Assembly (NCBI GenBank): GCA_040954595.2 | Contig: CM082593.2 | Span: 1,984,001-2,048,000, forward strand | DNA from: Balanoglossus misakiensis | Lineage: Eukaryota > Hemichordata | Direction of reading: 5' to 3' | DNA: 64,000 nt | Part shown: positions 1 to 12,081 of the stretch, in pieces | How positions within the stretch are numbered: position 1 is the stretch's first letter | Layout: the number at the start of each line of letters is the position of its first letter | Notes under the pieces: generated by a model | What the model was told of the DNA's origin: nothing | Databases searched by the model: none | What the model saw: only the letters and a program-made list of their open reading frames with translations | Made by a program: the position numbers and the translations under genes

Positions 1-3000
1 TCTTTTTCATCGACACTGTCGCCCTGCTCTTCCTCAACTTCTGCCTCCGTCTTGAGAGCCTTTGTCAGCCTGGCTATCAGCTGTGATTTCAAACCTTTGG
101 AGTTTATACCCCTGGCTTCCAATTCTTTCCTGAGATCTCCAACCTGCAACACAACACACAAAGTGTTACTGTACTTTATTGATTAAAGAAACCAGTACAT
201 AATCAAGCACAATGGACTAGAATTTAAGCATCTATCAATGGTAATAATTTTACTTGATCAACTCGGAAGTTAGAAGACCTCGGCAAATCAGATAATATTA
301 TGGTTTGGAGAAAACTAACCTTCATGTTTCTGGGATCAAGAAGTTTGTGGTTTGTGGGAATATTCTTCTCTTCTGATTCCTCTTCAACCTCAGTCGTAGT
401 GTCTTCCTCCTACAAAAACAAAAAACACGCCAGTGTCAGTCACGTTCTGCTTGTGGCGGCTGAAGTATCTCCACACGACGTGTTAACCGGCCAGCCAAAC
501 AGAGGTCACACCAAACGTAGAAATAGAAAAAAAAAAGTTTCTGATTGTGTCAGGGAAGATGAAAAAAGTCCAGGTGAAACGAACTACGGTTTCTATGTAG
601 CAAATCTACAAGTTAACCTGCTAAGCAATCTGGGAGGATAGGAACCAAACCAACTATGACCTTGCCCTAATTTCATGATTTTAAACTAGTGAAGGTTTTT
701 CTTTCTTGTTTTACAATGGTGTTTGGAAGGTTAGTATTATTTGCAAGGCGCTGTTGATGATGGTGAAGGAGAATACTATCACACAGTTTGGTCTTTATTT
801 CTTTGCCGTTACAGTTTATGAATTGGAAGAAGACAACGTTTCGCACGAAATGGTGTGGAACATCAGTGGCAAAATAAGGCTACATCACCTGATGTTGACT
901 CTGAAAACAAAACGTAGAATTTCATTAAGGAAACACAGTCATGTGTAATTATCAGGGGTACGAAAAGAAAAACAGACTACAACATAGAGTTTAATCTTCG
1001 TGTCTTCTGGAATACAGACGGTTTTGTTCAAGTCTTTACGGGGGAAACCACCTCATCCCCGGCCATCGCTTCTCTGAATTTGTCTAGTTAGAACTAAAAT
1101 ATCCGTGTTAACTGTTTCTTGGGTTGCACAAGTCTTTTGTTGCCAAACTCCTACACAGGGGCACTGTGACCACCACATGGTGGTCACATGATAGGCACAT
1201 GACTTATATATACTCCCCAAATTGCAGCCACATGATGATCACATGGTGATCACATGACTTATATAGTCACTAAAATGTTCTGCTATTCTCTGAACATTGA
1301 TCACATACTTGACTAATTGAAGAATCAAATGAAGAAAATGCAAACAAGTAAAATGGAGAAAAAACAGTCGGTATTTGTGAGTGGTGTGAGTGTGTGTGAA
1401 GTGTATCAAAAGTGTATTATCAATCAGTGCCTGTATATCCAGTGTTGCCTCCTTGTGCTCGCTCGAGATCTTGTCTGCTAGTTGCTTTTTATAGTTAGCA
1501 CTCAAGCCTTCCCATTCTAAACGAGTAGGTAAACAATGCCAGACATCCGGCAGGAAAATTACTACAGTTTCCACACGCGCTGGAATCAGGCGGCCTTTAT
1601 ACATCTCCTCGGCTCGGTGATATCGCACTTCGGCGAAACGCCACCTATTTAAAAGGGGTTTAGATGGCATGATAGTTAAAACATTCACGTGTTTGTGTTT
1701 CTTTGAATAATTTTTATGAAAAAATAGGGGTTCAAAATGTAAGTGTTTCCCTGAGTGTGTATATGAATTTTGTTGTTGTGCGTGTTTCTTTGTACATGAC
1801 ACTGTGTCCTCGGTTGGTCATTGTGGCTGCTGTATTCATTTGTGCTGGGTTGGACTGTGTGTTTGGTTTTATGCATGTGTGTGTATTTCACGGGGTCTAT
1901 TTGTAAATAAAGGCCTAAATCTTTCACACACGTACTCATCAAAAGCTGCCACAAGAATTGGGGGGCTCAGCATGCACATACAACATACGTCTTGGAACAA
2001 GCCAACATAAATCTGTTATGCTGATACGATATGGACTGATTATCTTCTCTTCCAAACAGAAAGGCAATGTGATGGAAAGATTCTTGCTGTGATGATCCAT
2101 GGATATGAAAGAAAGAAATTACATGGAAACCAAATATACTGGCTACAAAATCCCATCCCACATGGTACTTTTTGACCAGCTCAGAAAGTTTTGTCTTATC
2201 CACAAAGTGATTTAAGTTTATAAAAAAACGTGAGCCATAGTAATTAATTAATAGGACAGCAATATCCTTTCCTCATAATGCCTTTTCAAGTTATGAACAC
2301 ATTTAAGAAAACCACATTCAACAACGAGGAAATGTGAAGAAAAAGAGTGGATGCTATTTCTCTCTGAAAGTTAAAAAGTGGACTGTGCATCTTAATAACA
2401 TTTTAGTCAGGAAGGAGGGTAGAAGTACACATCACACTGCATACCACAAATGTTGACATCAACCTCTTCACACCGTACTGACTCATTGCATACAACGCTG
2501 TGTTAAAACTTGCATGAGTTTGAACAGTGGTGGAGTTTTGGGGCGTGAGTGAGAACAGCGAACTCACCAGTGTGTGCAGCCACTCAGGTCGATACCAGTC
2601 AGTGCTTTACAGGTACGGATAGCGGTATTGATGAGAACTCTGTCGTCGTTGGCTGGGTCCGAGCCATCCAAGGAGGGCGACCAGGGCCCTCCGATTGCTA
2701 TGGCCTCGTTTTTGCCCTTCATACCTACCAAGAATTGGATCAGGCGGGTAGGGTGTTGGAAATTGTCGCGGATATCTGACGAGTCTTCTGCCAGGGCACA
2801 TGAATGACGGTATAGCTCTGACACAACTGGGGATGCCATAAGCATAACCTAGAAGAGAGCAAAACATTTACTGAATGACATTGGACAGCTTAAATTAACC
2901 CTTTCACCGCCATCGGTCCAAACCCATTGTTTTCTATGGTAAAGTTGGACCTCTATACATTTGCTGAAGATGTCCTCAATAGATAAAGTTTACAGTATTT

Positions 3001-6000
3001 ACCTTAGCACTAAACAGATGATCTGCATCTGATGGCTCTAACACTGCTTCATTTGGATCAAGAGGTTCCACTTCTTTGGGCATTATATGGTAGCTACACG
3101 GGTTATTGAGGGATAGTGGGCGCTGTAGGGGAAAGGCGTCCATCCAGGTATAGCTGGCGTTGAAGAAATCACTTGGAATGTACATGTTGGTATATCGTCT
3201 CCTTAGCTCGGTCACGTTAGATTGAGAACTGTACAGTATCAAAAAAACAGAGGGGTGAATAAATACAAGGTGATTAACAGTGCTACACTGGAAATTCTCG
3301 ATACTTTGGTTCAACAAAAGTTCCAGGAATGGTTAATATGCAGCATAGACTTGACAGAGAACTGTTCACTACAAGCATTTATATTCTAGGTTCAGACTGA
3401 ATTCAAGAATCACAGAGCAATGCACACATGGTCTGTTCAATAAAAATTAAAATTGATTTTATAGCAAGTCAGTCAAGTCAGACATCTACGACCTATACTT
3501 ACATGTCTAATGAAAATTTAGCAAACTGTACGACGTATCTTGGTACCACACGTCTCGGTCTTGGTGAACGACGCCGTGGTGATCGTGATCGTTTCCTGAC
3601 TGGAGATCTATCCTTTTCGCGATACCTGTGTTCACGTTCTCTTTCACGTTCCCTCTCCCTGTCTCGCTCTCGTTCCCTCTCTCGTTCGCGGTCTCGTTCT
3701 CTCTCTCTCTCCCTGCGATCATCTCGTCTTTCATCTCTGCGTGGCATCACTGGTGGTTCTCGTCTGCGCACTGGTTGAACTGATGGTCTGCTTGGTGGCG
3801 CTTGGAGAAGGCCCCCACCTACAATCAACAGGACCATCTTGTATTTTTTGTGCTCTGGTTTAATTTCAATTAACATCACCTTTCCATGTGACTGACTTAA
3901 TACACGTACTCTTGTGGTTGACTAGCTTTGTAATAGAATATTTCATACAAATAATATAATAATGCAATCAACAAAAGCTACTGTGCAATTATCATGCTGC
4001 TTCATGATCAACCTCACAGTGGCTTCAATTAGACATGCTAACAATAGAAGATTATCTATCCATTGAAACCTAACAAATTATCCTTTGCTTGTAATTTTCC
4101 TGGAATCACAAGGCACCCTTAATTTGTGGTTGGTAATTTTAACTGTAAAATGCTGTGATGCGTTTACCTGGCTGTGGTGGCATTGGCTGAGGAGGTTGTG
4201 ACAACAAGGAGGGTATCGGGGGAGGTTGTTGTACAACCTGTGGCATGACTCCTTTCCCCATCGCCCCACCAGACATCATCGGTGTGTTCACCACAGCCTG
4301 GGAGAACCCTGGTGGCTGTTTCAGTAACGGCTGATTCTGGTTGGGCAGGACTTGGATCCTGGTTGCATTCCACTTGAAAGGCATGCTTGCATTGAATGTA
4401 GCCTCCACTAATACCCTGTCTCTGACCTTCGGAGGGGGGCCTTTGACGCAACTGTGGAACAGACGAAGACATCACAATGTGCATAAGAATAATACGGTAC
4501 TAATCTACAAACAGTCACACTCCCTTTGGCCTCCACTTACTGATAAAAATTTAATGTTCTGTAATAAGCAACTCACCTCATTTGAAAGAACACATCATCA
4601 TCGACAAATCCAAAATTATCATGCAGCTTATTGACACACCCTGTGAAAACCCGCTGTTTAGGTTGATTCTGCGACCCCCTTGGGGTTGGATAGCTAACGG
4701 TTAGCTGTGGGGGATTGACACCCGGGGTGGTAGCAACTGTTGGCACAGGCTAGGAGGGAGAAAGAAACGTATTAATGAGGAACAGAAAGAAAAAATATAT
4801 TTATAATGGAGATATAAATTTCAATCATTTCCTGTTGTTTGCAGTTTTACTTCTAGTCTGTCACAAAATGCCAAACCATTTACATTGTTGAACTAGTGTA
4901 CATCATAAAAGGCATTGGATAATTATCCTTATCAGTTGCCATGCTACAAGCAGGACAATGAGAACTATGCAAATTGTCTGTAATCTCCTGCCATGAAATA
5001 AGACTCTTTTCTCATTCCGTGATTGAAATGGCATTTGCTGATTACAAATGGCCAAATAAAATTAGATTTATGTCTGTCAGAACTAATCCGCAGGAAGCCC
5101 TTGGGTAATTTTTCTCTCATCTGTACTTAGTGAGAATAGTGGCTTTAGTATGCATTAATAAAATTACAGTTTCTACTTGCAGGGGCGAGTAATAAAATTT
5201 CTGAAATGTATGGGTCTATTCTACACTGAAAGCAATGCAAGTGGCTGATAATTTTGTCTTTATTTGCACTGCCGTGTTTTAAAATTCCTGAGAGTACTGA
5301 GCTTTATTTTGCTTTGAATGCAGAGAAAATTCACAATGTTTCAACTGCATGCAAAAAGGCATAATTTTGTAGCTATGGACAGATTCCATGGCTATTTCAC
5401 TTCAATCCTGTATGCTGATATTCACCTGTTTTGCTGCAGCCACTGCTACCACTTGCTGAAGTTGCTGCTGTTGTTGCTGGTGTTGCTGTTGAAGCTGCAA
5501 GTAAAATAAAACATCAGTTCATCATTTGGACATTGATAAACATTTTAAAACTTATTCTGGTATCGTGAGATCTTTACATACCCTGCTGTAAATATTGACA
5601 TTTTCCCATTGTCACATATATTTCTATACCCTTTTTGTGACTTGTCTTTCTGAGTTCCTTACCTGCTGGAGAGCAGCAGTCTGTTGTAAAACTTGCTGCT
5701 GCTGTTGAAGAGTAAATGTATTGGCCACTGCGGCCGCTGCCGGGGTCTGTGTTGCCAGGGCAACATTTTGAGAGTAGAGGGTTGGGCTGGACCCTAGAAG
5801 TGCTTGGGCTGTGGCTTGTTGTTGTTGCTGCTGTTGTACCAGTGCTTGACCTGAGGTTGGAAGACAATTACAATTACTAATTATAACATTTCTGAAATAT
5901 TTGTCAAGTAACATCAAATTAGGAGTGTTATGTATTCACAATCTGTTTCGGAATTTAAACGAAATATTTTCCTAAATGTTGCACTGAATACATCGATTAA

Positions 6001-7302
6001 TTTTTACTTGGGTGTTCTTCAAAATTCTTGAAAAATTCCTGATCTGCTTTCACAGTGCACACAGAAGCCACGTCTCAATGTATTCCAGGACATACCTCAC
6101 CCAGAAATGACCTAACAGTATTCAAAAGAGACCTTGCCCTGTAAAGCACAGGGTCAACCTTTCTAGGACTATAACTCAGCATGTGATATATTATTGGAGT
6201 GCATTCTTTGTTTGAGAGGATTTGAAGCTTTTTTTTTGAGTAGAGGGATGTCTGGTGGGAAGTGAGATCGAAACATTGTAAACCAGATTAGCTTCATAGT
6301 CATATATACTGATACGTGAAGTCCCTGGGTGGGGATGATGGGCAAAACAAGACTGAAGTATATTCTACGTGGTGTTTATTCTTTGTATAGTTTTAGTTGG
6401 TATGGTTACAAAAATTTAACAATGATATGTCTAGACACAACGCCCATGCAATTTAATGAGCAGTCTGTGTTTTCAGGTCGAGGAATTATGTCAATAGGGG
6501 TGACTTGTAGGTTCTGACCACCGACTGACGCCTTTCAGGAGATCTCATAATATCAGTGAATGCCTATACACAATATTGATTTATGAACCAACAATCTTAG
6601 TCTGGAACCCCTTTGTAATAATCTTTGTGGCTGAAGTAAAGTTGAATAAGAGGGCACAGTACGTGCTGAGATCAAATAAAATAAACCTGATTACACAACT
6701 ATGTGATAAAGTGGAGGGCGTAAACTGGATTCTGTATAAATGACCTTATGCTAGTACATGTAGTGGCACATAAAACCACAATGAACAATAGCTCTTTATA
6801 TCGTTCAACAATATTGTTCAAATCTTTGTGATTTTTTATTTTGTTGAAAAATAGTTAGCTGCGGCAGTCAACCATCAGTATGTGTTGCAACATGTTTTCC
6901 ATCTGAGTATCAATGCACAAACTAAGTACTCATGGGTAATTTGACGATCACAGTTTCTCAGAAAAAAAATCACATTTTCCCCATAACTCCATTTCATCAA
7001 AATCTTGCCAATGAAAATATTATCAATATTACATCTACTGTCCCTCTACATTTCCAGGATGCTAAATTTCCTGCAGATCCACTCTTTCCCGAGGCTTTTA
7101 TAGCCTGACCTCGTTTCCAAATGCAACTGTACAAAGTGAACAAAAATGCGAAATAGAACTTACTCGCTAGAACAGTGGCAGTTCCTCCAGCAGGAGCAAC
7201 AGTGGATGGAACACCAGCTTGGACACCAGCTTGCAAAGCTGCCCATGGTGGGTCCTTCCTAGGTGGACCCGGGCCACCCCCAGCCACACTAAATTGAGAC
7301 AT
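1..7302 (-). CDS. CCAR1: CCAR1 (cell division cycle and apoptosis regulator 1), 5' part, runs off left edge
   Basis: Nuclear coactivator and RNA-associated protein of the CCAR1/CCAR2 family. Coding exons in transcript order: 7302-7164, 5850-5663, 5494-5426, 4749-4577, 4451-4168, 3818-3503, 3228-3003, 2848-2568, 1644-1449, 409-320, 143-1; they keep one frame for about 701 codons. Residues 1-155 are Q/A-rich. An S1-like domain (RVFTGCVNKLHDNFGFVD) begins near 164. An Arg-Glu/Arg-Asp/RS-like tract fills roughly 295-370. The DBC1-type inactive nudix region follows, about 375-624 (KFSLD, MYIPSDFF, ALTGIDLSGC, FAEVRYHR, LPDVWHCLPTR). A SAP DNA-binding motif (DLRKELEARGINSKGLKSQL) lies near 657-680. 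The SAP motif argues for CCAR1 rather than CCAR2. The start MSQFSVAGGG sits in an exon whose acceptor is at 7329, so at least one 5' UTR exon lies upstream. All introns look GT-AG except that after 1449, which appears to be GC-AG. The gene's 3' part is outside the window. Confidence 0.95.
1174..1265. repeat. Imperfect 37-bp direct repeat in CCAR1 intron, rich in CACATG
   Basis: Two 37-bp copies (1174-1210 and 1229-1265) match at 31 of 37 positions by eye. Each has three CACATG E-box-like hexamers and ends in the same GACTTATATA. The second copy contains a nested palindrome around TGATCACATGGTGATCA. It lies in the intron between the exons ending at 1449 and starting at 409. No coding or regulatory role is proven. 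Confidence 0.7.
5851..7163 (-). other. First coding-region intron of CCAR1, no other gene seen
   Basis: This 1.3-kb intron joins the start-codon exon (donor GTAAGT at 7163) to the Q-rich exon (acceptor CAG next to 5850). It is AT-rich with long T runs. No second gene, repeat family or conserved coding segment was recognised in it. Confidence 0.75.
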
Positions 7303-9294
7303 GCTTCGTCTTCTCTTGAACAATTAACCTGCAAAATCAGCACATAAGTCTCTGTGTTATTATACAAAGTAAAAACTGTATACAGTATCTTAGAAGAACA
7401 TTTCTACTCCAACCTATCAAAGCAATGTGCCTCGATCACAATACTTATCATTTATGCAGCATAAAAAAAACACGTCGCCGTTCCCTACATCTGATTTTAA
7501 TCAGACTGACCGTAAATCACCATCATCCATAGGCTGCTGTTTATATTGTATGCTTGAGATGGGACAAGTGTTAAAATTTTGAGTGGTCCAGATCCCGTAA
7601 CAATTTAAAACCTGCCAGCTTTTAACTTTCAGTTCCTAGACCAAAGTGACAGCAATAGACAAGTGAAAGAGACACAGCTTACAGGCAGACATCAGGATAT
7701 TAGTCACTTTAATGACGTGGCAGCGAGTTGAAATTATGCCTTCTGGGGATTTACAACTCAATGGAGAAGACACTGGCTTATCTGGCTGTGAGACAAGCTC
7801 AGGTGTTTATAATTATAGTGACTGTAATTTTAGTGCCGCGTACACACAGATGCACAGTGCCCTTGTAGGTTCACATCACTCAATTTTTGTAGGACTCGAT
7901 TCATCCTGTTGTAGCTCACGATTTTATGAGAACTGACAGTTGCTGTGTCTGTGGACGCATCCTCCGCCTATATTTGGAACAATGTGACGCTGAAGTCTGG
8001 TGCACACTACGGATAGCTATACTGTCTAACCTTTACGGTACAATGCAGTCTGATGGGGGACGAGGTTGATCCAGTGTTAGGGATATACACTGGTCATCGT
8101 CACAATACTGAATAGAATAGGAAGAAACGACCAATACTTGTCTGACTTCTGTAGAGACAAAATCATGCAAAAGTTCTTTTTTTCTCTCAGTTCTCTTTTT
8201 GTATGGATTATATGACGTACCCGGAATGGAAATTTCCACGCAAGTAGCTACAAACACGCCCCTTGGTTGCAATATTTGGCAGGTACAATAGTCCAAATAA
8301 AATCTGACGAACAGAGAATGAATAGCCCAAAAGGTTGCATTTGATTGGGTGAAGGTCAAATACATAAATATGTAGGACACTGAAGAAATCAAGGTCAAAG
8401 CAGTGGAATCAGATCTGCTGTTGCCATGGAGAATTTTTTAATCTACTGAGTATTGAGGGGGAAGCGAATTATCTGTCTCATTCTGCTTTTCAATTATTAA
8501 TTACAATTGGAGGCTATATTTGCTGAATTTTAAATTTAATTTTCTACGTTCTTTGTATCACAGCCCCAGGAAAAAAACTGTCTGATAAGATTGCATTACA
8601 TTGTGAGAAGCAAAATGTAGGTTGGGTCACCACACTTTTTATATGACCCTTAGAATCAAACAAGGGCATGTCATGTGCAAATGAGGACATATGCATAATA
8701 AGTAGCACAACTGGTAACACATCTGGTGTGATTTATCAAGTGTTCATTTCATAGACGCACACTATTAACAAACATCATGTTCCATCTGTGGCATGTAGTT
8801 AATAAAAGTGAAAGAAAAAACCCACATATTTTTACTTCCATGTGAATTAACTATTTTAATGTGATCCTTTCATGTAAATGTTTCAGCGTAATGTAGACAC
8901 ACTAGCCTGTGAGGGGGGTAACCCCACTCCCTTGGATATGAAAACCTACCATTCAAATTATGTCTCACAAAACTAAGCACATAGAATAAGAATACTGTGT
9001 AGTCCATGTCATTCCTTCATGTGTTTCTATATAAAGGAACAGACGTCATCATCACGCATCATGTCATGTCATGTGCCAGAGCTTTTGGATTGTACTTTGG
9101 TATTATTATTAACTCTGGCTAACAGTGTCAGGTTCCTCTCTCAGTATGCATTTGGCATGGCATTTCCTCCACAGACTTAGACACGTCATCAAAACATTGT
9201 CTTTACATCAATGCTACCGTGATGCTAGCTGATTGAAATAGCTGCATGCACAAATAACAGTGCACATCAAGTGTCCTTTTCCGATTAACCAATG

Positions 9295-9487
9295 CTGGGC
9301 TAACAATTAGGATAGCCCATAGCCCTGTGTACAGGTTTGTGTGTTCGCGGCGTTACACGGCCTCCACCGTGGTAATGCCGCGAACACACAGACCTGCACG
9401 CAGGTTTGTGTGTTCGCGGCGTTACACGGCCTCCACCGTGGTAATGCCGCGAACACACAGACCTGCACGCAGGGCTAGATAGCCCAG
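9295..9487. repeat. Tandem pair of perfect 69-bp hairpin units with short terminal inverted repeats
   Basis: Two 69-bp units, 9332-9400 and 9401-9469, read as identical. Each unit is a near-perfect inverted repeat: the left arm holds GTGTGTTCGCGGC, the right arm its reverse complement GCCGCGAACACAC. Inner arms TTACacGG and CCgtGGTAA flank a loop around CCTCCA. The pair is bracketed by CTGGGCTA (9295-9302) and its reverse complement TAGCCCAG (9480-9487), with further TAGCCC and CAGGT/ACCTG symmetry inside. It is far richer in GC and CpG than its flanks. No transposase and no clear target-site duplication are visible. A foldback MITE or extruding satellite unit is likely; the class is unknown. 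Confidence 0.85.
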
Positions 9488-10200
9488 TGTTTGAAATAGA
9501 CATATGCTTAATCTAGAATAACTGAAGTGGAGAAATTTCAACCGCATTCAGGTAGTCTGATCAATAGTTCTGATTGAATGAACAGCTATGTTGGATTTGA
9601 TTCAAACTCAACTGATAAACCCCACTGCCTATTTGCTCTATAGGTTTGACCCTTGGCAACTCAAACAGGAAAAATGCTATTGTAATAAGACTGAAATTTG
9701 AAGAGTCAATGGGACTACGTATGCACTCCCCATAGCAACACAGTCAATTAAATCAGGATCCAACAGAAAAGAACTAATATGTATAATGCATCTCTTAAAA
9801 TCAATATTGCGATCGGAAGGTACTCTGAAAGTTTCATATTACATGAATCAATTGAATTTCCATAGATAACACGTCCCATTTCAAAGCAACGGAAATGAAA
9901 CTGACGATGATATGGTTTTCATCAGTTTGCAAACATTGAAATGGAGTTTATAGGAAGTGTGGTGAATATAAAAAGTTTTGGCTGTGCCACTTGTAATACT
10001 TAAGTGTAATTGCCAGGTGTACTTTGTAAATGTAAACAAAATACCTACATATCTCTCTCTCTCAATGAATTAGTTTTATTTATAAATGCACAGAACACAA
10101 TACAATGGACTTAGTGTAATATAACTTGTAAGACACAAACCACAAGTCAAATTGGAGTTATAGTTATACATATCCGTTGAGTTTTGCCAGGTTTGTCTAT

Positions 10201-10275
10201 GTAGCTTTGCAGGGAGGGCTGTGGTTGGAGGCACTGTAGCCATTATCAACACACATCCCTGCCACGCAGAGCTAC
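10201..10275. repeat. Small foldback structure followed by a B-box-like motif
   Basis: GTAGCTTTGCAGGGA (10201-10215) can pair with the right arm at 10256-10275 (TCCCTG, then GCAGAGCTAC) with a five-base bulge. GGTTCAAGGC follows at about 10300, resembling a Pol III B box inside a weak stem. No convincing A box or cloverleaf was found, so this may be a decayed tRNA-derived or MITE-like element. Confidence 0.35.
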
Positions 10276-11340
10276 CTCGACCTGACAGTTCACGTCCGGG
10301 GGTTCAAGGCTCGGTCAGCGTGGAATTGGTTTCAATGTCATAATATTTGAAAGTACACATCCCCACTTTACCGCTACGCATTTATTTTATCTATTTGGAT
10401 ACCCCACAACCCTGTGTTCATTCAACAGACCACAGAACTAGAGAGGTCTACTAGCCTCCTGGTCATGTACATTGCATGTTACATTGCATATGTACGACAG
10501 ACCGGAGATGTGGGCGATTCCCTAAAAATGTCAGCTGTAAAATACAATGTGCTAGATTATCATGCAAGACCAGATAATAGGTCTTACGATAAGAGCATTT
10601 CCCTTAGAACTCGGTAAACGAATTATTGAGCCAAGCCACGACTATGCTGTATGTATCAAGCGCATGCCCTATGCAACTGAGCTGACTGACCAAAATGCAT
10701 TCAATTTCTACGACTTGGGACGAGGTTTCAAGGCTCTCTCCTCGTGCGAGATCTCACTATGAACTAACGTCTGCGTTTTTTCAACAACAACAAAACCGTC
10801 TTAACGTTTACCTCAAGAAAATTCCATGCGGCAGGGATTTCTTTCGTCTTCACCTCAAACACATGCTTCTCTGTAATACACACAGACGTTTTCTTGAAAA
10901 TGGCTCCTATGAACAAAAGCCGAATATCGCCGAGATATACCGAATGTTAATGACATGCAAATTGGGTGACAGACGCGTTGATTGACTGAGATGCCAGACG
11001 TGATGATTGGAAATACGGAATGTACGTCTAGCACAAAATGTCCAGATGCTTGTTGACACTTGGAGAAAACAAAAGAATCAAAATACTAAAAAGACAATGA
11101 TATGCGAAAGTGTGAATGATGAATTACACCTGTTTTTTACTTGGAAGTGAGAGATTCGTGTGATCCGTGTGAGGGCAGCAGACATCGTTCGAACTGGTAC
11201 ATTTGTGTGGTCATAACATGTATAATGCGGGTCAAATTTCATTGAAAGTTGAAAAATAAAATACTTTGGTTATCAGTTTATTGTGCATGGCTGAACTTGA
11301 CGAATGACGGTGCATATTTGGCGATGTTTTTGACTATTTA

Positions 11341-11585
11341 CAGGGCCTACACTTCCCGCGAACATGGCGTGTGACCCAACTGGCGGTCACCAAGGCGACG
11401 GCTATTGTTGCATACACAACGCAGGCGCTGTTGTGATTACCAACAAACCTATGGCCGCTTGAGTGATCGTAGATTTCGCGTTGTCAAAATTATCCATCTG
11501 TAGCCTTGTCGAAGGAGATTTTGAAACCTGAACACCGGTGTCGGTTTGTTGACATGTCATAGACTGTTCCGAAGAACAGTTTCAG
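11341..11585 (+). promoter_or_regulatory. CpG-rich promoter block of CFAP96, possibly shared with CCAR1
   Basis: A short CpG-rich block stands out from AT-rich surroundings. It holds TTCCCGCGAA (11353-11362, E2F-like), AACATGGCG (11361-11369, YY1-like) and GTCACCAAGGCGAC (11386-11399). The last fits the RFX X-box consensus GTYNCCATRGNAAC at 12 of 14 positions. A plausible 5' UTR exon ends at 11585 with donor CAG|GTAGGA and splices to an acceptor at 11944 (TTTCAG), which leads to the CFAP96 start. RFX sites are typical of ciliary gene promoters, fitting CFAP96. E2F and YY1 sites would suit CCAR1 on the other strand. TSS positions are not visible. Confidence 0.5.
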
Positions 11586-12081
11586 GTAGGAAATTGTCCG
11601 ATTCATTGAAATTATTGTATGCGAAAATAATTTATCGAATCCGGAAGCTGTAGTGTTCGTTTCATAACTTTATTAAGAAGTTAAACTTACGAAGTAATGT
11701 TCATTCGTACATCGCATTTGGTGGATTGTCTATGTTTCAGAATTGTTGACTCACAACTTATGGCCTGTTTTTGAAATTGGCCATACATTCCCCCCTATAA
11801 GTGTAATATGGGAAAATTTAATATACATGCTTGCAATGTTAGATTTCATCTCAGATTGACCTAGATTGAACTGCGAGGCACTTAAGAAATACCGACAAGT
11901 GTTTGTAAGCACGTAACTATAGTGTCAAATATTTTCTCTTTCAGTCCTGTCTTTCATAATCGTGACATATTATTTGTCAATTTGTCATAATCGACGGGAG
12001 TTCAACTAAAAGACTTGACTCTATCGGCCAAAACGAAATCCAATCTTCGTGTTCTGTAGTGGTGAGACTAAAAATTCCAAG

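Larger units (their letters stand above)
7329..11339. other. Upstream region of CCAR1: non-coding, probably 5' UTR intron plus intergenic DNA
   Basis: The CCAR1 start-codon exon begins after a TTTTGCAG acceptor at 7329, so transcription starts further right, but I could not fix the first UTR exon. The stretch is AT-rich with only short chance frames. Its one striking element is the tandem hairpin repeat around 9295-9487; a weaker foldback lies at 10201-10275. If CCAR1 shares the CpG-rich block near 11.35-11.5 kb with CFAP96, most of this region is a 4-kb 5' UTR intron. That is inference. Confidence 0.5.

Noticed and set aside
3428-3778. Ser/Arg-rich plus-strand frame resembling an RS protein
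   Set aside because: It is the reverse complement of the CCAR1 exon that encodes the Arg-Glu/Arg-Asp tract.
9300-9503. 67-codon minus-strand frame with a repeated peptide
   Set aside because: The repetition is the translation of the tandem 69-bp hairpin units, not a protein repeat.
10285-10325. Possible tRNA or tRNA-derived SINE (GGTTCAAGGC B-box-like)
   Set aside because: The T-stem works only with a nine-base loop, and there is no A box, anticodon arm or acceptor stem upstream.
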